A DNA stretch of 37,790 nt from Yinghuangia elevatio (GCF_040649515.1 NZ_JBEZFP010000093.1:1-37790); one strand, 5' to 3'. Counted from the stretch's first letter, positions 7,627-15,748 are shown. Notes: generated by a model from the sequence alone, not told the origin. Numbers and translations: made by a program.

Positions 7627-8229
7627 ATGCTTCTGTACGACGACGACGCCCGGCTGCGGGCGGAGCTCGTGGCCGTCACCGCGCTCGGCCGCCGCATCGC
7701 CGAAGACGTGGCCCGTGGCATGGCCGCTGATGCGGCGAGGGCCGGTGTGAAGGGCGCCGAACTGGCGGAGACTCATGTGACCGTGCCTCAGGCGCCGGGG
7801 GTTGCTGCGCCGGAGCCTGATGCCGGGGCCACCCGACATGCGGTGAGCCACACGGTCCTGCTGAGTTCGCGCGACCTGTATGACGAAGAAGACGGCGACT
7901 TCGATGCGGATCTCGACGGCGATCCTTCGCTGCTCGACGCGGCGTACGTCGCCCTGGAGGGGGACTGCGAGGCCTTGACCGACGCATTGGCGCACTGCTG
8001 GGGGCGCGCGCCGGAGGACGCGGTGTTCGTGTCGGAGGAAGTGGAACAGGCCGTGTTGACTGTGCAGACGGCCGACGGGACGCCGCGGTATTCGGGCTTC
8101 ATCAGCTTGTGGCGCTTTCCCGGCTGTTGGCTCGGCTTCGGCGTTCGGTGCGTGGGTGAGCGTCCGCCCGTGGAACTGGTGGCTCTGTCTGGGCCGTTGC
8201 ACCTTCTTGCCGGGGTTGAGGGCAACTGA
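7627..8229 (+). CDS. hypothetical protein
   Basis: I do not recognise this 200-residue protein. It is soluble in appearance, acidic in the middle (DLYDEEDGDFDADLDGD near residue 82) and has no signal peptide or membrane segment. The C-terminal third, with GFISLWRFPGCWLGFGVRC, looks like a compact beta-rich domain. Codon use is clearly actinobacterial, though third positions are a little less GC-biased than in neighbours. The start lies 6 bp after a TAGGGT -10-like box with no ribosome binding site, which suggests leaderless translation. It appears to be a single-gene unit between the TetR gene and the STAND regulator. Confidence 0.65.
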   Translation: MLLYDDDARLRAELVAVTALGRRIAEDVARGMAADAARAGVKGAELAETHVTVPQAPGVAAPEPDAGATRHAVSHTVLLSSRDLYDEEDGDFDADLDGDPSLLDAAYVALEGDCEALTDALAHCWGRAPEDAVFVSEEVEQAVLTVQTADGTPRYSGFISLWRFPGCWLGFGVRCVGERPPVELVALSGPLHLLAGVEGN

Positions 8230-8619
8230 GTGCCGGGTCGGCGAAGCATGTGCGCGAACGGGATCTTGGCGGTGCAGGGGTGACTTGCCGGAGTGTCCTG
8301 ATTGTGTGGTGGGTCGGCGGCCAGGGGCGGCGTCGGAGCGCTGTGCGGGACCGTGGTTGACGGGGGCATCGAGCTGACGCAGGCTCAGGCGGCGGATGTC
8401 GCGCGGTGGTTCGCCGCGGTGCGGGACGCGTACCGCAGCCAGGCAAGAGAGTTGCCGTTCCGCCACCACGACCCGATGCCGCGAGATTGCGCCAACTTCC
8501 GAGTCCCGCAAAGCGGACGTGGGACTCCTCATGATCCAGGCGTCGTGCCAGAATCCTCATCCTCTACGGCATCGGGCCGTGCGGGTGAACGCGACTCAGG
8601 GAGTTGGGGAGACGCCGAC
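8230..8619 (+). other. gap with coding-like remnant and hairpin upstream of the STAND regulator
   Basis: No complete gene is evident. Between about 8353 and 8480 the frame of the downstream regulator has strong GC3 bias and a protein-like segment (IELTQAQAADVARWFAAVRD, then RELPF), after which codon use degrades until 8620. This may be a decayed gene fragment, or the real N-terminus of the regulator if it starts at GTG 8353. A hairpin GAGTCCC / GGGACTC occupies 8501-8527, and a 10-bp inverted pair CCCGATGCCG / CGGCATCGGG lies at 8472-8481 and 8567-8576. Confidence 0.4.
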
Positions 8620-11226
8620 GTGGCGCGACGGGGTGCGGCGCAAGCCGGGGGCGCAGGGCGGGCCGACGCCGACCCGCGCGGGCAGGAATCCGGGAACAAG
8701 GGCGCACCCGCCCCGGAGCGGGCGACAGACGGCAAAGGGGACCAGGCGGTGGCCGGGAATCGCCGGAGACCGGCCCCTGTCCCCCAGACGCTCGCCCGGC
8801 CACGGCTCAACGCGCAGCTCAACGCCGTGCTCGACCGCCGACCCGTCCTCCTCGCGGCCACCGCCGGGCACGGCAAGACCACGCTGCTCGACCAGTACGC
8901 CGCCATCTGGCCCGGCCGGGTCCGGCGCATCAGGTGCGATCCGGACGACCGCCGGTCGGCGGCCGAGGTCTGCGCGGACGTACGTGGGTCCGCCGCCGAC
9001 GACACCCTCGTCGTCGTCGACGATCTCCACCATCTACCGCACGCCGCCCAGGTATTCGAGTCCCTGGCGGCATCCGCCCGCCCGCCACGGCTCCTCGTCG
9101 CCACCCGCCCCGTCGCCGCGCTGAACCTCTCCCGCGCCGAACTCGCCCACACCGTCCTCATCGGCGCCGACGACCTGCGCCTGCGGTGGTGGGAGGTCGA
9201 CCGCCTGCTCACCGACGTCCACGGCAGGCCGCCCGACCCCGTCCTCGCCTGGGACGCCACATGGCTCACCGGCGGATGGGCCGCGCCACTGCACGAATAC
9301 CTGCTCTGCACCCGCGACCTGAGCGCCCGTCAGGCCCGCCTCACCCTCACCGCGCCCGGAGTCCCCTTCGCCGCCGGGTACCTCGACCGCCAGATCCTCG
9401 ACGGACTCGACCCCGACGTCGTCGCCTTCCTCACCCGGACGGCGATCATGAACGGCCCCACGGCCGCCAACTGCGCCACCGCCGACACCCCCGCGGCCCG
9501 AGCCGAGGCGGCGGCGATGCTGCGGCGTGCCGAACGCGCCGGAGTGCTCGCACGCAAGGGCGCCGAGTACGTCGGCGAAACCCTGCTGCGCCACCTGCTC
9601 GTCCACCGTTTCGCGACCACCGACCCCGGTGCGCCGGGGGTGTTCGCGGCAGCCGTCCGCCCCATGCGGGAGGCGGGGGACCCGGTGGGTGCGGCGTGGG
9701 CGGCGTATCTCGCTCGCGACCGCGCCGCGCTCCGCGAACTCATGGACCGCAACCCGCTGATGATCGCCGCGGCGGTGCCGGAGCACTGGCACGGGATGCT
9801 GCGTACGCTCGCCGGGCCCGCCCGCCCCGTCGACCGCCAGGCGGCGCGCATGGTCGCCGGGGACTGCGAGGTGTTCGCGGAGCCCGAGGAGGAGTCGCTG
9901 CGTGCGTCCGCGCGGGCCGTCAACGACATCATGGACGGCCCGCTGCGCCTGGCCGAGGTACCCGAACTCCCGCGCGGCGCCGAGGGCGAGATCGTCCGGG
10001 CCGTCGCGCTCATGGGGACCGGCGACTACCGCTCGGCGATCGCCGCCTTCGACGCCTACCCGCGCGACCTCGGCGGTCCACCCGCCGCCGCGGCCGAACT
10101 CTTCGGCGTGCTGGCGGCGTTGCTCGCGGGGCACGGATGCGACGTACGCGTGCTCGAACAGGCCGCCCAGCGGGTCGCGACGGTGGGCCCGGTATGGCTC
10201 GCCCGCGTCGCCCGCGCCGGGCTCACGTTGACCGGCGCCGACGAGTACCGCAGCGAGGCCAGGACCGTGCGCGTGGCGTGCGAACGCCTCGGTGACGCAT
10301 GGGGGGCCGCGCTGGCCGGCCACATGGACGCCTGCGCGGGAATCCTGCGCGGCGAACCGGACCCGGCCGCACTGGACGCCGCCGCACGCGGTTTCGCGGC
10401 GGCCGGCATGACCGCGGCAGCCCCGTGGGCACTCGCCTTCGGAGCCCTGGCCCGAGCGCAACTGGCGGAGCCCGGAGCGGGCGAACTCGCCCTGCGTGCC
10501 GAGGCCGAGGCCGTCCGGTGGGAACTCCCCGGCGCGTCGGTGATCGCCCGCTGCGCGCGCCTGCTCGCCGAACCGGACACCTCCGGAACCGACTACGACG
10601 AACTGGTGGCGGACGCCGAACGGCTCGGGATCCACCTGCACGCCTTCCTGCGGTCGCGGCGGGACGCCGGGGCCGCCCCCACGGCACCGGTCGACATCCG
10701 CTGCTTCGGCGGCTTCACGGTGCGGCTCGGCGGCCGACCGCTCGACCTGCTGCGCATCGCCCCGCAGAGCAGGGTGCTGTTCCGGCTCCTGGCCCTGCAC
10801 GCGGGGCGCCCGGTGCACCGCGAGGTCCTGGCCGCGGCGATGTGGCCGGACGCCCCGGCGGACGCCGCGTTCCACCGCCTCCAGACCGCCGTCTACAAGC
10901 TGCGCCGGTTCCTGGAGCCGGGTCGGGGGCGGCGCGGTGCTTCGGAGTTCGTGCCGTTCGAGGACGGGGCGTACCGGCTGCGGCTGCCGGAGGGCTCGTA
11001 CCTCGACATTGCGGCGGCCGAGGACGCGCTCGCCCGCGCACGGCAGGCCGCGGCGCGCGGAGACGTGGCCGCGGAGGCGCGGATACTGCGCGAACTCCTG
11101 GCCGTCGCCGACGCGATCCTGCTGCCGGAGACCGGCCCGGAGGAATGGGTGGTCGGCCCCCGCGACCGCTGGCTCGACGCCGCGAGCGACGCGCGGAACC
11201 GCCTCGCGGAGTTCGCCTCGTCGTAG
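8620..11226 (+). CDS. STAND-type ATPase regulator with C-terminal SARP-like domain
   Basis: This is a large regulator of about 868 residues. The N-terminal ATPase has a Walker A motif in ATAGHGKTTLLDQ and a Walker B motif in TLVVVDDLHHLP, as in MalT-type STAND proteins. The middle is Ala/Arg-rich and probably helical repeats (TPR-like). The C-terminus, from about VDIRCFGGFTVRLGG, is an OmpR/SARP-type winged helix followed by a bacterial transcriptional activator (BTAD)-like part. This order is the reverse of AfsR, where the SARP domain comes first. The GTG at 8620 was chosen for GGGGAG at 8606-8611; the frame extends to TTG 8302 and GTG 8353 is an alternative. Likely an ATP-dependent, signal-gated activator; target unknown. 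Convergent with the methyltransferase. Confidence 0.75.
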   Translation: MARRGAAQAGGAGRADADPRGQESGNKGAPAPERATDGKGDQAVAGNRRRPAPVPQTLARPRLNAQLNAVLDRRPVLLAATAGHGKTTLLDQYAAIWPGRVRRIRCDPDDRRSAAEVCADVRGSAADDTLVVVDDLHHLPHAAQVFESLAASARPPRLLVATRPVAALNLSRAELAHTVLIGADDLRLRWWEVDRLLTDVHGRPPDPVLAWDATWLTGGWAAPLHEYLLCTRDLSARQARLTLTAPGVPFAAGYLDRQILDGLDPDVVAFLTRTAIMNGPTAANCATADTPAARAEAAAMLRRAERAGVLARKGAEYVGETLLRHLLVHRFATTDPGAPGVFAAAVRPMREAGDPVGAAWAAYLARDRAALRELMDRNPLMIAAAVPEHWHGMLRTLAGPARPVDRQAARMVAGDCEVFAEPEEESLRASARAVNDIMDGPLRLAEVPELPRGAEGEIVRAVALMGTGDYRSAIAAFDAYPRDLGGPPAAAAELFGVLAALLAGHGCDVRVLEQAAQRVATVGPVWLARVARAGLTLTGADEYRSEARTVRVACERLGDAWGAALAGHMDACAGILRGEPDPAALDAAARGFAAAGMTAAAPWALAFGALARAQLAEPGAGELALRAEAEAVRWELPGASVIARCARLLAEPDTSGTDYDELVADAERLGIHLHAFLRSRRDAGAAPTAPVDIRCFGGFTVRLGGRPLDLLRIAPQSRVLFRLLALHAGRPVHREVLAAAMWPDAPADAAFHRLQTAVYKLRRFLEPGRGRRGASEFVPFEDGAYRLRLPEGSYLDIAAAEDALARARQAAARGDVAAEARILRELLAVADAILLPETGPEEWVVGPRDRWLDAASDARNRLAEFASS

Positions 11227-11272
11227 GGGATGCGCCGGTGCAGGGATGACGCGCCGTCGGGACGGGCTGGCA

Positions 11273-11298
11273 TGCTGCGGGTGCTGCGGGTGCTGCGG
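11273..11298 (+). repeat. 9-bp tandem repeat between convergent genes
   Basis: TGCTGCGGG is repeated nearly three times in the short gap between the stop of the STAND regulator and the stop of the convergent methyltransferase, ending exactly at the methyltransferase stop codon. No clear terminator hairpin is seen nearby. Confidence 0.6.
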
Positions 11299-12135
11299 CT
11301 AGGCGTCAGCCCGGGTGCGGTTCGGTGCTGTCGCGGCGGCCAGGAACATCGGGACGGCGACGAACAGGCGTCCGTGTTGGGCGCGTTCCCGCTGCTCGGC
11401 GACCCAGGACTCGGCCGATCGGGTGGGGACGAGACCGGCGTCCGCGGTGGCTCTGGCGATTCCTTCCAGCAGCGCGAGGGCGAACCCGTCGGTGAGCACT
11501 GGGGTGTGCACTTCCACGGCGACGTCCGTGCAGCCTGCGTCCAACAGCAAGTTGCGGTAACCGCGGGCGGCGCGAGGTGAGGTCACGAGGTCGGCCCGGC
11601 CGTGCACGATGGCCCGGGTCAGCGCGGCGTCGTCGGAGTCCACGACCACCGTGTCCCAGTCCTGGCCGATCAGGACGATGCGTCCGCCGGGGGCGAGGAC
11701 GCGAGTCGCCTCCGCCAGCGCCCGGGCCGGGTCGTCGAGTTCGTGGAAGACCTTGTCGGCGCGGTAGCCGGTGAGTTCGCCGTCGCGGAACGGCAGGGCG
11801 TAGGCGTCCCCGGAACGGAAGTCGCCTTCGGGGAAGCGGCTCCGGGCCGTGGCGAGCATCGTCGGGTCGGGGTCGACGCCTGTGGCGCGGAATCCGCGGT
11901 CACGGAGTTCGGCGACCGCACGCCCGGCTCCGCAGCCCACGTCGGCCACGGCGGTGGGTGTGCGGAGGAGGTCGTACGACCGCCCGCGCAACTCGGCCGC
12001 CCCGGGTGCGGCCTCGACGGCGTCGAGGAGGGCGATCAGGGCTGTCGAGTCGGCAGCGGTGGTGTCGGTGGCCGCGCCGGAAACGGTGGCGGTGGCGGAT
12101 TTGGTGTCGGTGTCGGTGGCGGGGTGCTTGGACAT
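11299..12135 (-). CDS. class I SAM-dependent methyltransferase
   Basis: This 278-residue methyltransferase has a Rossmann-like fold. Motif I is VADVGCGAGRAVAEL, the acidic loop is TGVDPDP, motif II/III is in GDAYALPFRDGE, and LAPGGRIVLIGQDW follows. The first 30 residues are a Thr/Ala/Asp-rich low-complexity tail. The closest general type is the UbiE/methyltransf_11 group, which methylates small molecules; the substrate is unknown. The ATG at 12135 begins about where transcription should start from the overlapping promoter, so a leaderless message is likely. The divergent MerR gene and the operator inside this promoter point to MerR-controlled expression, perhaps induced by a drug or toxic compound. 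Confidence 0.85.
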   Translation of the reverse strand: MSKHPATDTDTKSATATVSGAATDTTAADSTALIALLDAVEAAPGAAELRGRSYDLLRTPTAVADVGCGAGRAVAELRDRGFRATGVDPDPTMLATARSRFPEGDFRSGDAYALPFRDGELTGYRADKVFHELDDPARALAEATRVLAPGGRIVLIGQDWDTVVVDSDDAALTRAIVHGRADLVTSPRAARGYRNLLLDAGCTDVAVEVHTPVLTDGFALALLEGIARATADAGLVPTRSAESWVAEQRERAQHGRLFVAVPMFLAAATAPNRTRADA

Positions 12136-12142
12136 GCGGCTC

Positions 12143-12173
12143 AGCGTGCGACTTCAGGTCGGCCTGAAGTCAA
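12143..12173 (-). promoter_or_regulatory. MerR/SoxR-type promoter-operator with 19-bp spacer
   Basis: On the minus strand a -35 box TTGACT (12168-12173) and a weak -10 box CACGCT (12143-12148) are 19 bp apart. The inverted repeat GACTTCAGG / CCTGAAGTC (12150-12158 and 12163-12171, 4-bp centre) fills that spacer. Over-long spacers filled by a dyad are the hallmark of MerR-family activated promoters, where the bound regulator untwists the DNA. The -10 box is 7 bp from the methyltransferase ATG. The MerR gene starts about 100 bp away on the other strand. Confidence 0.75.
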
Positions 12174-12264
12174 GCGGCGACGCCGGTAAGGGTCGAGGGT
12201 GCCGAGCGGCGAAGGGGGTGAGGAGCGTTGCGTCGCTGGACATGGTCGTTCGGCGCGCGCGTTA

Positions 12265-12762
12265 ATGCCGTTCATGAAGGACGCACAGTTGGCCATCGGG
12301 CCGGCCGCTGAACGCTTCGGTCTCGCGACGCACGTACTGCGCCATTGGGAGGACGAAGGGCTGTTGTCGCCGCCGCGCGACGGCGGTGGTCGGCGCCGGT
12401 ACGGGAACGAGGACCTGTTCCGCATCGCGGCCATCCTGCGGGCCAAGGAGGCGGGCTTCGATCTGGTGAGCATCCGGGCGATGCTCGCCGACACGGACGT
12501 ACGGCGCCGACGGCACGCGTTGGAAGCGCAGCGGACCGCGCTGCGGCGCCGCATCGCGGAAGCGCAGGCGGCCCTGGACCTTGTCGACTGCGCCCTCGGA
12601 TGCGATCACGACGACATGGCGACATGCCCGCATTTCCGGCGGTTCTTGGCCGAGCGGGTCGGGGGAGATGCGCTCGCGAACAAGAGCCAGAGCCAGAGCC
12701 AGGGCGAGAGCAAGAGCGAGAGCGCGAGCGACGACAACGCCGCGCGCCGCGTGACAGGCTGA
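12265..12762 (+). CDS. MerR-family transcriptional regulator
   Basis: This 165-residue regulator has an N-terminal MerR winged helix-turn-helix, from LAIGPAAERFGLATHVLRHWEDEGLL through RRYGNEDLFRIAAILRAKEAGF, followed by the dimerisation coiled coil. The C-terminal part has a Cys/His pattern (CALGCDHDD, then CPHF) that could sense a metal, thiol-reactive compound or drug. The tail is a Ser/Gln/Glu-rich repeat. The ATG at 12265 is preferred because codons upstream lose GC3 bias; GTG 12199 has AAGGG at good spacing and would add 22 residues including a TTA (bldA-type) codon. The dyad promoter next door is the likely target. Confidence 0.85.
   Translation: MPFMKDAQLAIGPAAERFGLATHVLRHWEDEGLLSPPRDGGGRRRYGNEDLFRIAAILRAKEAGFDLVSIRAMLADTDVRRRRHALEAQRTALRRRIAEAQAALDLVDCALGCDHDDMATCPHFRRFLAERVGGDALANKSQSQSQGESKSESASDDNAARRVTG
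12682..12730 (+). repeat. AGAGCC/AGAGCG hexamer-like repeat in the MerR tail
   Basis: A run of AGAGCCAGAGCC-type and AGAGCGAGAGC-type hexamers encodes the Ser-Gln/Ser-Glu tail of the MerR protein. The repeat keeps one purine-rich pattern throughout, so it is probably a slippage product at the gene end. Confidence 0.65.
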
Positions 12763-12910
12763 AGCGTCCACCGGCGTGTTTCTCCTGGGGTGCCGCGTGG
12801 CCTGCAGCCTAGAGTCGCCAGCATCTCGTCACGGCGGCGTCGAGGCGTCGGCGTACGGGTCGCGCCGGAGCAGGTCTGGCGCGTAGGCAGGCGAGCGAGG
12901 GAGCAGGGCC

Positions 12911-14590
12911 ATGGAGCCTCCCAGGACCCCGCACGGATCGGAGCCCACCGACGCGCCCGGAGGCGCGGGTGAGGGCGCGGGTAGGCGCGATTTCCTGCGC
13001 CGCCTGTCCGTCGGCGGAGCCGGGCTCGCGCTGACCGGTGCCTTACCGCTGGTGTCGGCGGGACACGCGCACGCCGACACCAGCACGGACGCGACCGCTG
13101 ATGCGGGCACCGGCGCGGCCCGCGACCCCGCCGCCGGGGATGCCGGCAACACGAGCGCGATCGTCATCGTCGGCGGAACCCTGATCGACGGCACCGGTGC
13201 GCCTGCCCGTCCGAACCAGGCCGTCGTCATCGTCGGCGACCGCATCGTGTGGGTCGGCGACGGTGCCGGGCGGGCACCGATCCCGTCCGGCGCGCGCATC
13301 GTCGACGCGCGCGGGAAATACGTCATCCCCGGCCTCTCGGACACGCACACGCACTGGACGGTGCTGGAAAAGATCGTCCCGCCGCTGTTCATCGCGAACG
13401 GCGTCACTTCTGTGCGCGAAATGTGGGGCTACCCCGAGGTACGCGATGTGCGCCGCCGGATCGACAGCGGCGAACTCCTAGGTCCGCGCATGGTGATGGC
13501 GAGCACGGTCCTGGACGGCACCGTGTCGCTCTTGGGGCCGCCGTCCGTGCGCGTGGGCACTCCCGAGGAGGCCCGGGCCGCCGTACGCCAGGCGAAGGCC
13601 GACGGCTGCGACTTCATCAAGATCTACTCGTACCTCAGCCCGGAGTGCCTGTACGCGATCGCGGACGAAGCCCGTTTGCAGAACCTGCCGTTCGCGGGCC
13701 ACCACGCCTACCGGCTGTCGGTCGGCGAGGTCAGCGACGCGGGCATGCGCAGCTTCGAGCACCTGCACGGGATGCCCGTACCGCTCTCGTCGGACGAGGA
13801 GGGCTTCCGCCGCCAGATCGCCGCAACACCGATGGACCCGGCGGACCCGCGCGCGTTCTTCCGCACGATGCGCGAACTGGAACGGCAGGCGGCGGGCATG
13901 TACGACCCGGCCAAAGCCTCGCGCGTGTACGCCCGTTGGGTCCGCAACGGCACCTGGCAGTCGCCGACGCTGACGGTGAACCGCGTGATGTCGTCGCCGG
14001 CCGACACGTACGCCCGCGACCCCCGGCTCAAGTTCATCCCGCCGGACCTGCGGCAGTTCTGGGCCGACGCGGTTCGCGTGTACGCACCGGCCACACCCGA
14101 AGAGATCGCTCAGCAGAGGGAGTTCCTGGACCGTCGGCTGGCCATGGTGCGCGAAATGTACGTGGCCGGGGTGGGCATCCTCGCCGGGACAGATGTCGGC
14201 AACCCTTACTGCTTCCCGGGCTTCGGCATCCACGACGAGCTGGAACTGCTCGTCGAGGCCGGACTCACCCCGATGCAGGCGCTGTGCACGGCGACGCGGG
14301 ACGCGGCCCGCTTCCTGGACCTCGACCTCGGCACCGTCGCGCCGGGCAAGGCCGCCGACCTGGTGCTTCTGGAGGCCAACCCGCTGCGCGACATCCGCAA
14401 TACGCGCCGCATCGATTCGGTGGTGACGCGGGGCCGACTCATCACGCGCGCGCATCGGCAGCAACTGCTGGCCGATGCGGAAGCTGCGGCGCAGGAGCCG
14501 AGCACGAGTACGAGCGCGGCCGCCGGAAGGACCGGCGCACGAGCCGCCATGCCTGCGTGCGGGTGCTTCCCGATGCCGGCAACTGTCTGA
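12911..14590 (+). CDS. Tat-exported amidohydrolase-family protein
   Basis: This metal-dependent hydrolase of 559 residues belongs to the imidazolonepropionase-like/amidohydrolase superfamily. A twin-arginine signal is visible as RRDFLRR (residues 25-31) followed by a hydrophobic stretch and an Ala-rich cleavage region, so it is exported folded. Metal-site features are DTHTHW (HxH), a Lys in DFIKIYSY, His in AGHHAYR, FEHLHG, and Asp in LAGTDVGNP. The C-terminus has the typical GTVAPGKAADLVLLE return to the small beta domain, then a 60-residue Ala/Ser-rich tail ending in ACGCFPMPATV that is unusual. GAGGGAG at 12897-12903 supports the ATG at 12911. Possible activities are peptidase/prolidase-like or small-amide hydrolysis. 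Confidence 0.85.
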   Translation: MEPPRTPHGSEPTDAPGGAGEGAGRRDFLRRLSVGGAGLALTGALPLVSAGHAHADTSTDATADAGTGAARDPAAGDAGNTSAIVIVGGTLIDGTGAPARPNQAVVIVGDRIVWVGDGAGRAPIPSGARIVDARGKYVIPGLSDTHTHWTVLEKIVPPLFIANGVTSVREMWGYPEVRDVRRRIDSGELLGPRMVMASTVLDGTVSLLGPPSVRVGTPEEARAAVRQAKADGCDFIKIYSYLSPECLYAIADEARLQNLPFAGHHAYRLSVGEVSDAGMRSFEHLHGMPVPLSSDEEGFRRQIAATPMDPADPRAFFRTMRELERQAAGMYDPAKASRVYARWVRNGTWQSPTLTVNRVMSSPADTYARDPRLKFIPPDLRQFWADAVRVYAPATPEEIAQQREFLDRRLAMVREMYVAGVGILAGTDVGNPYCFPGFGIHDELELLVEAGLTPMQALCTATRDAARFLDLDLGTVAPGKAADLVLLEANPLRDIRNTRRIDSVVTRGRLITRAHRQQLLADAEAAAQEPSTSTSAAAGRTGARAAMPACGCFPMPATV

Positions 14591-14893
14591 CAGCACTGAG
14601 CACCCCGCTGATCGCGCCGTACGATCCGTGCACGCCAGACGCGCGCTCCGCCGGAAACGGCCCGGCTCCGGGCGGCAGTTCGCTCGGGCGCCGGGCCGTC
14701 ACGCGCAGATCGCGTCGGTTCTGTCCAGCATGGCGGCATCTTCCCTGCGGACGTGCCAACGTGCCAACGTGCCGACGCCCCGAAGGCCAACGTCCCACAG
14801 CCGAAGCGCCACGTGTTGGCGCGCCCACGAGCAGTCGTCCGCCGGCCGCGCCCAGCGATGTGCCGTCGAGCTTCGGTCGATCAGCGTCGCTCT

Positions 14894-14919
14894 TTAGTAA
14901 ATGATGGTTCGTTTACTAA
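14894..14919. promoter_or_regulatory. AT-rich palindrome, copy 1
   Basis: Left arm TTAGTAAATGA and right arm TCGTTTACTAA are separated by TGGT; the arms pair at 10 of 11 positions. It is strikingly AT-rich against a background above 70% GC, and two related copies follow. The form fits a TetR-family operator. Confidence 0.65.
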
Positions 14920-15018
14920 CGTGCCGCAGCGGGTGTGCCGACCCGCCAACGCCAACGCCAACGCCGACGTGTCCACGCGCCGAAGGGTCGCAGCGCCTCG
15001 GCCAGCTGGCTGCCCTCA

Positions 15019-15044
15019 TTAGTAAATGATTATTCATTTATGAA
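15019..15044. promoter_or_regulatory. AT-rich palindrome, copy 2 (degenerate)
   Basis: The left arm TTAGTAAATGA is identical to copy 1. The spacer is TTAT and the right arm is TCATTTATGAA, so the two arms pair with two mismatches. Same orientation as copy 1 and 125 bp away. Confidence 0.6.
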
Positions 15045-15124
15045 CGAGGTCGGGCGGCTGCGCCGACATCCGTCGTCCCCGACTGGCGAAATCCCTTGAG
15101 GGCCGGGTCGTTGGTGGGCGTCCG

Positions 15125-15150
15125 TGAGTAAACGACGGTTCGTTTACTAA
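15125..15150. promoter_or_regulatory. AT-rich palindrome, copy 3
   Basis: AGTAAACGA and TCGTTTACT form a perfect 9-bp inverted repeat around CGGT (15127-15148). The core ACGACGGTTCGT differs by one base from the operator core between SGNH hydrolase 1 and TetR 1. It lies about 106 bp after copy 2. Confidence 0.65.
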
Positions 15151-15250
15151 CCGGGGGCTGGTGCGCCACAGGGCACGTCGTTGCGGCGAGCGGTCACTGC
15201 GACTGGCCATCACGGCTGGGCCCGCGACTCGGCACTGCGCCTTGTCGCGG

Positions 15251-15289
15251 CGCGGTGTAGTGGCGCGGTGTAGTGGCGCGGCGTAGTGG
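15251..15289 (+). repeat. 13-bp tandem repeat, three units
   Basis: Three consecutive units of CGCGGTGTAGTGG occupy this stretch; the third has one T-to-C change. It lies in the gene-free region. No function is apparent. Confidence 0.8.
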
Positions 15290-15491
15290 CATGACCTCGT
15301 CGTACGGGCCGCCGCGCGGTCTCGTGGCGAACTCCGCAGGCGAATGGCCCCGGGGCGCGCGACGGCGAAATCGCGGGCTTGGAACGGGGGAGGGGGCGGG
15401 CGGTCCGGCGGTGCGATCGGCGCCGCGTTGACCCGCGGCATCCGGTCGAGCGCTGGGCCTCCCGCCCCCACGGCGGTTCGCGCCGCCGTTT

Positions 15492-15534
15492 CCCCCGTTC
15501 CCCGTACCCCCGTTGTTTCCCCCGTGCGTACCCC
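15492..15534 (-). other. candidate G-quadruplex on the minus strand
   Basis: Five C-runs of 5, 4, 5, 5 and 4 bases on the plus strand are separated by loops of 3, 3, 7 and 7 bases, so the minus strand carries five G-tracts of at least four. This meets the usual pattern for a stable intramolecular quadruplex, with an i-motif on the other strand. A G-rich stretch on the plus strand (15386-15400) lies nearby. Confidence 0.6.
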
Positions 15535-15748
15535 TTGCGCGATCACCGTAGGGGCCGCCTCTCACCACCGACTCAACGCGCACCCGTGCGGCGTGAATTC
15601 GCCGTCCGGCGAGGGCGAGTCCAAGGCCCCGCCCCCTTTGCCGGCGCGCCCCGCGGAACGCGCGAATGCCCCGCGGGACACCAACGGTGCGGCCGGTGAT
15701 GAAGCGCTTCAGCAGGCCGCCCCGCAATCCCGCCACGCCGAAGGTGCG

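Larger units (their letters stand above)
14591..15748. other. long gene-free regulatory region
   Basis: About 1.2 kb has no frame with convincing codon bias, start and conserved protein features; the open frames are Arg/Pro-rich. It contains short GTGCCAAC-type repeats (about 14753-14772), three AT-rich palindromes (14894-14919, 15019-15044, 15125-15150), a 13-bp triple repeat (15251-15289) and five C-runs (15492-15534). It lies upstream of the exporter/SGNH/TetR cluster. A small RNA or a decayed gene cannot be excluded. Confidence 0.55.

Noticed and set aside
15019..15150. A CRISPR array formed by the AT-rich palindromes
   Set aside because: Only three degenerate copies exist with 80-100 bp between them; no uniform spacers and no cas genes.
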